Positions 47,279-57,734 of a DNA stretch of 64,000 bases are shown piece by piece. A program made the position numbers and the translations under genes. The notes below the pieces were generated by a model, which was given only the letters and a program-made list of their open reading frames with translations, was not told the DNA's origin and did not search any database. Source of the stretch: Dolomedes plantarius (taxonomy: Eukaryota > Arthropoda > Arachnida > Araneae > Dolomedidae); NCBI GenBank assembly GCA_907164885.2, contig OU015501.1:21168631-21232630 (forward strand), given 5' to 3'. How positions within the stretch are numbered: position 1 is the stretch's first letter; each line of letters starts with the position of its first letter.

Positions 47279-47896
47279 TGCGACCACAACGGGATAATGC
47301 AAGCCTCACATTTTAGAATGTGGCAACCTCTATGACGCAAGCATGAGACAAAAGCAGGTAGCAGTAAAACTCATACTAAATCCCTGCCAGCAGAGTTGGA
47401 TATAATTACACCAGGAACTTAAGGCTGAATTACCGTAAGAGTCAGTATGCGAAACGGGGTTGCGCATAGACCGAAATGGTACGATGCAAAAGGGGAGATA
47501 AAGATTGAATACTTTAGTTATAGATGTTGCTTATGCTTCGAAATTTGTTACCTTCCGGCAGAGAGTAAGAATACAAATTCAACAAGAAACAAAACCGTGA
47601 AACGAAGTAACCACATAGAAGCTCTTACTCTACCTATTGGGGGATATAAGCAGAAAGCCAGCCGCAAGCTTTTATGTAGAAGGATTGTTTAAGAAGCAAA
47701 GGCCTAAGAAATAATGCATCAGAATATGCTGACACTGCTATTCAAAGTGTAAAGTTGTAATTAGTAGTGAATAAGTTATGGACCAAGAAAAAGTTAGGTA
47801 TAAATGAGGTAGTGTTCCAATGGAAATTAGTCTTTTACTCCACTAAGGTACTAAAATGAATTTACCAAGCTTCTAAATGTTTAAACATTAGGAGTA

Positions 47897-49231
47897 CAGA
47901 GGCTGTTCACACATTTTTTAGACGATGTATATTGTATTCACAAAACTAAATTACATAAAATTCTTGTGTTTTAAATCTTCTATTTGACATCCCTTATTCT
48001 GAACTATCTTTCGACACCGCAATTTCCAGGATAATAATACCTTTTGAAGTGTCAGAAGAGGTATTCTATCCCATTCCTCCTGAACAGCTTTCCAGAGTCC
48101 TGTAAGGGTTTTGGGCCGACGTTTGGATAATGCAGATTTTAAAAGTCCGAAAGCACAAAAATCCATAGGTGATACATCGGGAGATTTAGTAGGGATATCA
48201 GTGAAGGGTATGGCCTTGATACCAGTTTTTGATCCATTTCTTTCACGAAATTTACAGTGGATTTTGATGTGTGACTGCTAGCTTTGTCCTGATGGAGTCT
48301 CACAGATTGATGGCACTGTGGGTAAAGCGATGGTATTTCATTCAGAAAAAGTGGAAATAAAATATGTTCCTGATAGTATTTGGAGTTAATCTTGACATTT
48401 TTTTCCACTCTCTTTATTTTTAACTTGCCATTATAAGAAAAACCAGCAACAATCATGAATCGCTTAGAAAAACTTTCTTTCGATTTTTTGAACCCTGTAC
48501 TTAAATTTTTTTCTCCCCTTTTATGATAATAAATGGCTCTTTTTTTGTTGCAATCATTTAAATACACCCATGATTCATCTATTGTGACAATTGTTTTTCG
48601 TTTTTCTTTGGATAAGTGTTTCTCATATAGAATTCTGCAGCGTGTCCTGCGTTCAGCGATATGATTTGGAAGAAGACGATGCACATTGCGTTTTTTAAGA
48701 TTTAAATCAACTTTAAAACAACTTTTTAACAACTTTCTTAAGATTTAAATCAACGTTTATCATTTTGTTTACAGTGGACACCGAGCATTTTAATGGTTTT
48801 GCAACTGTCCTTTGACTAGGGGGATTTTCTTTTAACATTAAACAACGTACCTTTGCAATAGTCGAAGGTGTCCGTTTTATCCTTGGATACTTGTTTGGAA
48901 TTTTTGTCCCACTTGTGGCTCCAATTTGACGTTTTTTTCCTTTCTTGCTGACGATATTACCTATCGACCCTTTAGATATCACAAAACCATGACTCTCACA
49001 TCGTTTTTGGATAACAGAGTATGCATATTTCTCTTCGGAAAGAGCATAAATGTAGCCTTCGAACCACTGCTTTGTTAAAAACGCCATTTTGAATAAAAAC
49101 AAAACTTTCAAGCCGCAGACGATAATTTTGACTTTTAAAAACATAGTACAATTGCAATTATTTCTTTTGCAGCAAACGATTTTTTATTACCGCTTACCAA
49201 AATCGTCTAAAAAATGTGCAAACAGCCTCTG
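47897..49231 (-). mobile_element. Tc1/mariner DD41D-type transposon (1335 bp)
   Basis: The ends CAGAGGCTGTTCACACATTT and AAATGTGCAAACAGCCTCTG are inverted with one mismatch, and TA flanks each end (47895-47896, 49232-49233). The size and TA site fit Tc1/mariner. It has landed inside the group II intron-like sequence. Confidence 0.92.
47951..49090 (-). pseudogene. Tc1/mariner transposase, DD41D type, frameshifted
   Basis: From MAFLTKQWFEG near 49087 to the stop at 47951, about 370 codons encode a helix-turn-helix region and a catalytic domain: IVTIDESWVY (first Asp), RLHQDKASSHT (second Asp), KSPDVSPMDFCAFGLLK (third Asp). Counting across the frameshift near 48230 gives 41 residues between the second and third Asp, typical of the DD41D (rosa-like) clade. 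A 20-30 base local duplication at 48713-48760 adds a second break. Overall it is young but inactive. Confidence 0.82.
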
Positions 49232-49336
49232 TATACATGACAAGAACTAAATCGCAGATGAGCCATGTAACTGGAAAAGTACGCACGGTTTTGAATTCGA
49301 GTGGGGAAGAACGACTTTCCCTTCTTAGATAACACA

Positions 49337-49925
49337 AAATATAATTATAAACATCTTTAAATCAACTGTAATTGAAATATTTTTAATTTCGAACTCAGGT
49401 TAATGTGTATAAAGATGATGATTTATCATATTCTATCAGATCATTAACATTTTTTAATATAAAAGTAAAATTCTCTTAAAAAGTTAGACACATTTGTGGA
49501 TTGGTATTTTACCAACGAACAAGAAGTACAAGAATTTAAAACATGGGCGCCATACTCCTTAGAAGATAGCTGTAGTATTTGTACATATTTAATAGATAAA
49601 TATAAATTGAACTTAGAAGACAAATTTATTAACTGGTGTGTTGCTTCTTATGAAGTAGTAAGAATATTTAAAATGCGTTTAGGCTCTCTGATGACGTGGA
49701 AAATATTATAGATCCTACAAGGGAGCTTATACAAGATCATTTTCAATTGCTGATCAAATGGTTTAATCCATATAAAGAAACAGTACAGAAATTCAATGCA
49801 CTAATTTCAGAAGATTGGCCAGACAATGTTTATCAATAGCTGGAGGAATTCATTGAAAGTCAAAATAATTTAATAGTAGATGGTGCAAAAAATTTTCCAC
49901 AAGATTTGCAAGGGAGATTGGACAG
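49337..49925 (+). pseudogene. Unidentified decayed reading frame, part A
   Basis: From 49494 a long plus-strand frame reads DWYFTNEQEVQEFKTW, continues through a frameshift near 49690 (DPTRELIQDHFQLLIKWF) and one internal stop at about 49840, and ends near HYHNGG at 49950. The protein is rich in Asn, Lys and Glu and apparently helical. I do not recognise the family. Amino-acid-like codon usage over some 140 residues argues it was once a gene. It directly follows the group II intron end and may be the intron's downstream exon. Confidence 0.5.
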
Positions 49926-50229
49926 TCAACACTATCATAATGGTGGTATTTAATAAGAGTTAACTACTGGTATGATTGGGGGAGTGGCATGCAATTTTGA
50001 TCTCGTACAATAATAAATCTATTAAAAATACTTGACAAACAATTGTATAAAATAACGTTACGAATCAGGAGCTGACATATTTTTTACGTGACCTAGAAAA
50101 ATTCAAGGTGAAATGTCTAAGAGTATTAGAATGTACTGCTAGGCATTCGCTTATGAATACTTCTAACCTGAAAAAATTCAATGGTATAGAGTACTATTAT
50201 ACTATTGCATACTTAATTCGATAAAGAGC

Positions 50230-50764
50230 GGGGAATTAATCATGTGTGTTTTAGTATTGGTAGTGTTCCTAATTCCAATGATGCTGTTTGAGACCTTTGG
50301 TTTGAGATCTTTGGTGCGTGTACCAACCTCCCTCAATGCAATTCGGTACGTAGAGTTGCTGGGTGATCACCTCCATCCGTTTATGCTGTTTTGTTATCCG
50401 CACGGTAATGGAGTATTCCAGCAAGACAACTGTACCTCTCACAAGTCCCGGTTGGCTACTGGCTGGTTGGATGAGCATTCCTCTGACTTCTCTGTCATGA
50501 ATTGGCCACCTAGAAGCCCAGACTTAAATCGTATTGAGCATCTTTGGGATGTTTTGGAACAAGGCGTGAAAGGCTATCACTCAGCACCAAAGAACCTTAC
50601 TGAATTATGGACAGCTTTAGCCAATATTTGGCAAGCCATTCCCATGGAACGTTTCCAGAAACTTGTTGAATCTATGCCTCGTCGTGTGGTAGCAGTTATC
50701 AAGGCCAGAGGAGGCCCAACTCGTTACTAGGTAGGTATCCCTAATTCAGTGGCACTTCAGTGTA
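50230..50764 (+). mobile_element. 5'-truncated Tc1 (DD36E) transposon fragment
   Basis: An open frame (50242-50730) gives the last 150 residues of a Tc1-type transposase: NAIRYVELLGDHL, VFQQDNCTSHK (second Asp) and NWPPRSPDLNRIEHLW (Glu), ending VIKARGGPTRY. I count 36 residues between Asp and Glu, as in the DD36E (Incomer) family. The downstream TIR-like CAGTGGCACTTCAGTG is followed by TA at about 50763. The 5' half and its TIR are missing, and it interrupts the unidentified decayed frame. Confidence 0.8.
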
Positions 50765-50765
50765 T

Positions 50766-51734
50766 ATAACAATAACGAAGCACCTGGTGTCTCTACTCAC
50801 TTAGAGGCAGGAACATGGTTTTAGTTACTGGTTGGTTACACTTATTTATAAACATAAATATGCGCTAGATACTTATGTCTAACAAAGTGCAGGTAAAGGA
50901 TTCTTAGACATAGATGTAATATTTCGTAGAATGTATGTTGACAGTCAAAATATTATCATAAATACTAATGCAAGACGTTGCATAATTGAAGAATATAAAG
51001 TAGAAAATACGCTAGATACTTCTGCACCAGCAGCAATAAATCCAAATAAAAAATCAAGGGTAAAATTATAATCTGTATAGAAGAACTAATAGAAAAAATA
51101 TAACTGCAGTTGGCCTCAACTTTAATATAAAATATGAACGAAAAACTAAAAGTAGATCTGAACACAAAAAAGTCTTGAAAACTTTATATCAAACATAGTC
51201 GAGTTGTATCTATCTCAATGTATTGAAGAAAATAATTTTAAAAACCTATTGAAAAGCGCATACTGTTCAGTTCGCAGTGAAGAACAGCTGGATTTAGTAA
51301 TCCTAGGGAATTTATCACAAAATAATATTTCTCACAAAAAGTATTTATTCTTAACCGCGAAGAACTGGATCGATCATCCAACACAAAGATTACTACCTTT
51401 CCTTTAAACATAGTAGTGAAAATATTATATTAACTATAACTGATACTGACCAAAGAATTGACGCTTCATATAACAAACCAACAGAGACTCAAACTCAGGA
51501 ACTAGGTCCTAGACGCAACCAGACCAGAGCTCAAACTCAATGTAATGTTTCTATTAAAACTACTGCACAAAAAGAACTAAAAAATGCAATTATACAAATT
51601 CAAAAAAATGAAGCAATTCATAAAGGTAAAATAATTAATCTTACTATTAACTGTAGAACTGGAAACACTCAAGGTAAGCTAATTACATATAAGAAGTTTA
51701 AAGATAATGATTATTCAATGTGTTATAAGCAATA
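50766..51734 (+). pseudogene. Unidentified decayed reading frame, part B
   Basis: Plus-strand coding-like pieces continue between the two Tc1 insertions: GFLDIDVIFRRMYVDSQN near 50895, then LYLSQCIEENNFKNLL (51204-51407), then a 105-codon open stretch to 51735 containing ELKNAIIQIQKNEAIH and NLTINCRTGNTQGKL. Frameshifts separate them. No family was recognised. Composition and strand match parts A and C, suggesting a single long gene of unknown kind. Confidence 0.45.
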
Positions 51735-51736
51735 GA

Positions 51737-53149
51737 CACTCATGGACAAAAAAATTAGCGCACCAAGAAATAATTGCGGGATCGTAACGAAACTTGCAAT
51801 GAAGGTACATGTCGGGGAGATATGCAAATGATTAGAAATGCAGCGTGATTGCGCATTACGTATAGCCGGTAGAGGGCGTGGAACATCGTACTCTGTGGAG
51901 TATAAAACAGGTAACCAAAGCTTGTTTGAGTGTGCTGAATCATTTACAAAGGAAGAGCTGAGATAGACATGCCATTACGCCGTGTTCGAAGACAATATAA
52001 GCAGTTTTCGCAGTTTGAGAGGGGGAGAATCGTCGGGATGATGGAAGCTGGGGGGTCAGCTAGGCGAGTAGCTCGTCAATTAGGCCGCTCTGATTGTGTT
52101 GTGAGGAGGTGTTGGGACCAGTGGACCCGAGAGATGTCATGTACACGAAGACCAGGCTCAGGACGCCCTCGACAGACCAGTCGTCGAGAAGACCGCCACA
52201 TCGTAAGAAATGCACGCGTACAGCCAACTGCTTCATCGGCCGCCATCCAGGCACAGGTAGCACCTTCACTAGGGGCCTCTGTGTCTTCTCGAACCATACG
52301 AAGGTGCCTGGCTGAAGGACAGTTGGTATCGCGGCGCCCATTACGTGTGCTGCCCTTGACGCCCACCCATCGACGCCTCCGTTTGGAGTTTTGCCGCGCA
52401 CGAGGAAACTGGACTGCAGCGGAATGGAACCAGGTCGTCTTTAGCGACGAATCCAGATTCAATCTCGGCAGTGATGACAATCGTGTTCGTGTGTGGAGAG
52501 CCCGTGGTGAACGCTTCAATCCTGCCTTTGCTGTACAGCGACACATCGCTCCCACAGCTGGTGTGATGGTATGGGGTGTCATTGCCTACAATACATGGTC
52601 ACCCCTAGTATTGTTCCGTGGCACCATGACAGCCCAGCGGTATGTCCATGAAATCCTGCAATCACATGTGTTGCCACTCATGCAACGGCTCCCAGGAGCC
52701 ATTTTTCAACAAGACAATGCTCGGCCTCATACGGCAAGGGTGTCACAAGACTGTCTCCGCACTGTTACTACCCTTCCTTGGCCTGCCCGATCCCCAGATT
52801 TGTCTCCAATCGAGCATATCTGGGATCATTTGGGACGACGAGTTGGGCATCCCACGAGTTTGAGCGAAATAGAGGCAAGGTTACAGCAACTATGGAACGA
52901 AATGTCTCAAGACATCATACAGAACTTGTATGACTGAATGCCCGATCGTATCGCATCGTGCATTCGCGCTAGAGGGGGTCCAACGGAGTATTAACTCCTC
53001 CGTTCTTTTGCCTTTTTCTCTGAAATAAATTATCCTTTTTCTTTGATTTTCTTATCATTTACTTATATCAAAGTAGTCATTACGTATGTAAAATTTCGTT
53101 TCATTTTGACGACTCCTTCTTGGTGCGCTAATTTTGTTGTCCATGAGTG
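51737..53149 (+). mobile_element. Tc1-type transposon, copy 2 (1413 bp)
   Basis: Same inverted ends and same 1413-base length as copy 1 (45688-47100), in opposite orientation. The right end is next to TA (53150-53151); on the left the two bases are GA, so one TA may have mutated. It splits the unidentified decayed frame. Confidence 0.95.
51969..52994 (+). pseudogene. Tc1 transposase, copy 2, one nonsense codon
   Basis: Starting at the ATG at 51969 the frame is open for 322 codons to a TGA at 52935-52937, then continues in frame for 19 codons to the natural stop at 52992-52994. Copy 1 has TCA (Ser) at the nonsense position, so TGA is a late mutation removing only the C-terminal tail (MPDRIASCIRARGG...). 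All catalytic motifs are intact (VFSDESRF, QQDNARPHTA, SPDLSPIEHIW). It could still make a nearly full-length protein; activity is unknown. Confidence 0.9.
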
Positions 53150-53151
53150 TA

Positions 53152-54005
53152 TTACAATCCAAGATATACAAGACCATACTGGGACTCATCTTAGTACTTT
53201 AACAAAATATAGAAAATATGATTGTGATATAAATATTGACACACAAAGTAATTACTCGAATTAATTCATTCAAATCTATCAAATTCCCATCAATATGACG
53301 CTGATAAAACACTAATTGACTTCAAATGCCTATACTTTGAAGCAAAAGATTTAATAGCTGGTTACGAAGAAGAAGGTGTTAAATATTTAATGCATGGTTT
53401 ATATCTAATCCAGTTTAAATCAGAGGCAAGTTCAGAACATGGCAGAGCAAATGGAATAATAAGGTACAATAATAATGAAATTTCACCTTTAGAATTTAAA
53501 TTTAATGACAAAGAAATTAGGGCTGCAGCAAAACAAGGCCAAGAATACATAAAATATCTTGAATCTATACAATAACGTATCTTCCATTCGAAGAATTAGT
53601 ATAACATTACACATCAGATAAAGTAGTCCTACAAAACCAAAAATAACGGGAGATACGAGAAGAAACATTGAGCGAGGTTGATATAGCAGAAAAATCTAAA
53701 ACAACTGGAGTTAATAGTGAACTAATGAAAAAAATTTCACTTGAAGAGACATTATATAATTTAGAAGATTTTTAGAGTAGATTCTAAAAGGTACGACTAA
53801 AGAAAGTGAAGGGCTCAGAAGGAGCAGGAGCAAGTTGTAGCGGGGTGCAGCGTCAAAAACCGAAACATAGAAAGTTGTATAAATGAAGAAGAATCAGATG
53901 ACTTTTTATATGAACCATTAGAAAAAGATATAGTAGCAACAAAAGGACAAATTAAAGAAACACGTATATATTCACGAGTAGCAATGATGCTATCACTGCA
54001 TAACA
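53152..54005 (+). pseudogene. Unidentified decayed reading frame, part C
   Basis: Coding-like plus-strand pieces resume after the Tc1: TIQDIQDHTGTHLSTLTKY near 53150, an open frame to 53575 with LIDFKCLYFEAKDLIAGYEE, YLMHGLYLIQFKSEASSEHG and AKQGQEYIKYLESIQ, then LSEVDIAEKSKTTG, and finally NEEESDDFLYEPLEKDIV near 53880-53990. The block stops abruptly at about 54005 where minus-strand BEL/Pao coding begins. Family not recognised; it may be of bacterial or viral origin. Confidence 0.45.
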
Positions 54006-57000
54006 ATATGGGGAGGGTACAACTTTTCCTTCATTGGAGCAACAAAGAAACTGAAACAGTCAGGTTTCGGATTCCATTTGATCCCGAGAACCTTTACTTC
54101 ATCGTCTGATTGAATGGGTATAAGATCATGTTCCTCAGATCCATCTGGAATTTCTGTAATTACTGATGGAATGTTGGAGTGCCCTTTTCACAGATTGAAT
54201 CTTCTTTTCTTAATCAAATTGTTTAGTTGGGTCACTAGCCAAACAGCTTCTTTTTTTATGCATAGACTGCATGTGAAGCTAGTGGAAAGTCATCTTTATG
54301 GTCTAGCGCTAGTTGATGGAGAGTTCTTGTGGAGAGAAATGGCGCACTTGTAGTATCGTAAGTGACAGTAGTTAATCTGTAATCCTTCACGAGTTTGTCA
54401 GGAGTCTGTCTCCAAAGGATTCTTTGCCAGTCTTTATCATCTGGGTTAATCTTGATTTACGTAAATATTTTCTCCACATCTGCGCACTTAGCGATGGAAA
54501 AAGTTCTGAACGTAAGCAGAATCGAATATAAATCTTGTAGAACACGAGGACCAACCATAAGTAGGTCATTCAAGGAGTATCCAGAAGATGATTCTGATGA
54601 CGCGTCGAACATCCCCCTAAGCTCAGTTGTAGTACTCGAATCACTCGCGACCGCATGATGAGGGAGATAGTATGCTTCCATTTTAAAATACTCGGTCTCA
54701 GGAAAAGGTTTCATATGTTGTGACGTCCTGTGATAATCAATATCTTCCCTATTTATTCTAGTTTGTCTAAACATCATCTCGATGTCCGCTGTAAATGCAA
54801 CAGGAAATGTCCTGAATTTAAGAAGTTGAAATTACTCCTCCTGCAATCTGAGTCATGTATGTAAATGATAATTTAAGGAGATTCTTAATGAGTCTTTCGA
54901 GGAAGCGTCAAAACCCTCCTTGATTTAATGATTGTGCTACCCTCTTTTTTCACAAAATGATGAAGCAGGTAATATGAATTATCTTTCACAATCTGTTCCA
55001 TATGATCTAAATCAATATATTTTCTCATAAATTCTGAATGAATTTTAGTGTTTTCATCTTTGTTCAGTATATTCTCCAGATAATTACACCTTTTGATTGG
55101 TTGATGAGAAGTATCCCCAAACTCAGCCTCTTCTTTGAGAGGCAATCGAACCGTACAGCTACCAGAACTGTCTCTAATCATGGTAGCATCATAAAAAGAT
55201 TCACATTTTCATTATCTCTGTACACAGTGTCTGAATCTGGAATATTTTTAAGATCCCAGAACCTCCTCAAATGATAGTTGAATTCAGAAATCACATGACA
55301 ACTCACAGCAGCCTTTTCTGTTCAATGTTCATTTAAAACTTTTCCCGATACCAACCACCCAAGACGTGAATTAATTGCTACCGGGGAACCTTTTTCTGCA
55401 TGAATTGGACTACCCATAATTAGTTCTGCATACAAATGAGCTCCAAAGAGATAATTAATAGGGCCACCATAGCCAAATATAGGGTTTGCTAATTTTAACC
55501 CAATCAAATAAGGCCATTTACAAGAAGAAAATTTTAAAATTCGGAAGATCTGTTGTTACCATTTTCCCCATTAAAGCTGTTGAATTAAACTCCTGCTCAG
55601 TAAACTGAGATTTAAAGGTAAGTGGGACTACAGCCACAGCTTTTTCAACAATTGTATCCTTAATACTGACAATACAGTTGTTAATAACAGCTGCAGGTAG
55701 ATTTAATCTTTCGCAACAGTTTCAACTCACGACTTCTGAGAACCATTATCAACTAGAGCTCTGCAGCTCACAAAATTACCCTGATTATTTTTTACTCTTA
55801 CAATAGCTATAGATAATAATGTATTACACTCCTAAGGTCTATTTGCATATAATTCTGCACTGATATGAAACTCATCTGATGCATTTGTACCATTAGATCC
55901 TTCCAAAACATTAAAGCTGACTAACCCTCTAGCTGAGACAGGAATGAAACTATGATGGAGAGTGTGATGCATCTTAAAACATGATTTACAAGATGAACTT
56001 GACAAGCACTTATTGGAAAAAAGCTTTTTTCTTAAACAATTTAAGCACAACCTGTTTTTTTTACAACATTCCATCGTTCCGTCAAAGACATTAAGCCCAC
56101 GACACTTATATATTTGGTGATATCCATCACATACAAAACACTGGATTTGATTGTCAACCTTTACAACCGTGCTATTTACAATACACCTTTTTGAACTAAT
56201 TGAGTTTTATTTTCTGGTTTTGAACTATTATCCTTAGTTGCCAAACTTTTTGCTTCCTTTTCCAGAAATTCCACTGATTCTAAAAATTTTGGTATTTCCT
56301 GATTAGCGAGAGTTAACTGACATCTTTGTTTTAAAGCATCCTCAATCTTTTCCTATATGAAATATATCAATATCAGATCAACAGGATCCTTAGTTTCAAA
56401 GCTCAATGTCCGTAAAATTCTAAGCATCAATTCCAAACAGATATTTAGATTAATCAGATTTTGCTTGTTTTAAATAAAATAGTTTAGCAATTTGCAAAAA
56501 AAGACAATTCACGCATATTATCATATTTATTCAATAAAATGTGCCAAGCATTTTTATAATTTCCCGGGGCTAATGAAACTGTGAAATAAGTCAAAGAGTC
56601 GACCCCTTTACACTTGACAGTAAATACTGGAATTTCTGTATTTCAGTTAAGTCGACATTTTCCTCAATGGAGGTTAAAAATAGCTCATTGAAGCTCATCC
56701 ACTTATCGGAATTCCCCCCTAGAAAGGGGGTAACTCGAATTTTAGAAGTTTTAACACATTTCTGAACCCTTAGATTTTAAGTCAGCAGCATTAACAGACA
56801 CACTCTTCAATTTTGACTTAACGAGCACTGAATTTACTTTTAGTGTGTCTTGAAGCTAACTTATCGTATTCTTCCCTCTCAGTTTGCTATCCAGTTCATC
56901 CCATTCAAGCATAATTTCTTCATGCAATTTATTTAATTGAACCCATAATTCCTGTAATTAGTCAACATACACCTCAATCTCTTCGTTATTAATTTGTTCA

Positions 57001-57050
57001 GATTCAAGTCAAGGATTAACAACATTGACAGCATAGTTAGTTTGCCTTTG
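54006..57050 (-). mobile_element. BEL/Pao LTR retrotransposon, decayed
   Basis: Read on the minus strand, the order is gag, protease, reverse transcriptase. Gag runs at about 57000-56300 (NYKNAWHILLNKYDN, LANQEIPKFLESVEFLE). A zinc-knuckle-like Cys region (RLCLNCLRKKLFSNKC, CKSCFKMHHTLHH) is at 56075-55950. The Pao protease block is at 55507-55322, with LFGAHLYAELI and LGWLVSG. The reverse transcriptase spans 55180 to about 54010, with HHFVKKEGSTIIKSRRVL, GYSLNDLLMVGPRV, MFRQTRINREDIDY and VLGIKWNPKPDCFSFFVAP. Many stops and frameshifts are present. RNase H, integrase and both LTRs are missing from this copy. Confidence 0.85.
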
Positions 57051-57088
57051 AGAATGCTACGAAATATATTTTTTTATATGGATGTATG

Positions 57089-57678
57089 TGTGGGGTTCTG
57101 CCTGTATACTGTTCCAGATAAGCGTCCCGAAAGAAGAAATTAAGGACAGGAAGTCCGGTTCTCGCTAATCTGGATCACATGGCTGGGGAAGAAGCAAGCG
57201 TACGGCTGAGCATCATTTAGGTTCCAAGTTTCCAAATAGAGTCCCATTGATATAAGCAGGCCGTCCAGTACGGAAGGGTAGGAAAGACGCTTCCTCCGGC
57301 TAGGCAGATGGGAAACCCGTAAACGCTGATGGTGGAGAATTCCGACAGAAGCTTCGAGAAACAGAATTTTCTAGATTCCTCTGGAAAAATGAGAGTAGAG
57401 ATAAAAAGCGGTTTCTCGGAGGGGAGGAAGCAGACCTTTTTCGACTGACGAGAGATCTGTTGCTCTCTGAGGCAGAGACATTGTTTTTAAGCTAACTATT
57501 GCTTTTGCTAGCAAATGTACTACTATGTACTTAGTTTGTAAGAATTGTATGCATTTTAATATATAAGTAAGGAGGTCTTAATAAAGATCTTATATGTTTA
57601 AAATTAAGTCTCTGTCCTCGTGTATACGATAAGAATGCTTCATCGAAATCCTTGGTTGCTGTGGGTCACGACACCACA
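57089..57678 (+). mobile_element. Probable solo LTR (590 bp)
   Basis: The segment is distinctly less A+T-rich than its surroundings, begins TGTGGGGTTCTGCC and ends GACACCACA, matching TG...CA LTR ends. Flanking 5-base sequences GTATG and GTATC match at four positions. A polyadenylation-type AATAAA lies at about 57580, so the likely orientation is plus, opposite to the adjacent BEL/Pao. No second copy is present in the window. Confidence 0.5.
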
Positions 57679-57734
57679 GTATCTTTCATTCAAATATCAA
57701 AATATAAAAATGCTATCTAAACTTTTCGACGGGC

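Larger units (their letters stand above)
47279..49336 (+). ncRNA. Bacterial-type group II intron, split by a DNA transposon
   Basis: The 5' part starts GTGCGACC, the canonical group II 5' splice sequence, and continues with domain I-like tracts: GCAACCTCTATGACGCAAG, ATGAGACAAAA, AGAGTTGGATATAA, and GGGGTTGCGCATAGACCG near 47455. After the DD41D transposon (47897-49231), 49259-49292 folds as domain V. GAGCCATGTA pairs with CGCACGGTTT with several G.U pairs, the ACT/AGT stem carries a GGAAA loop, and the catalytic AGC is at the start. A domain VI-like hairpin (GGGGAAG with CTTTCCC) follows and ends near 49336. Without the transposon the intron is about 720 bases, too short for a reverse transcriptase, so it is ORF-less or deleted. 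Group II introns are absent from animal nuclear genes; a bacterial origin is inferred. Confidence 0.62.

Noticed and set aside
47447..47692. An 81-codon frame at the 5' part of the group II intron-like sequence
   Set aside because: It overlies conserved intron RNA tracts and has no protein motif.
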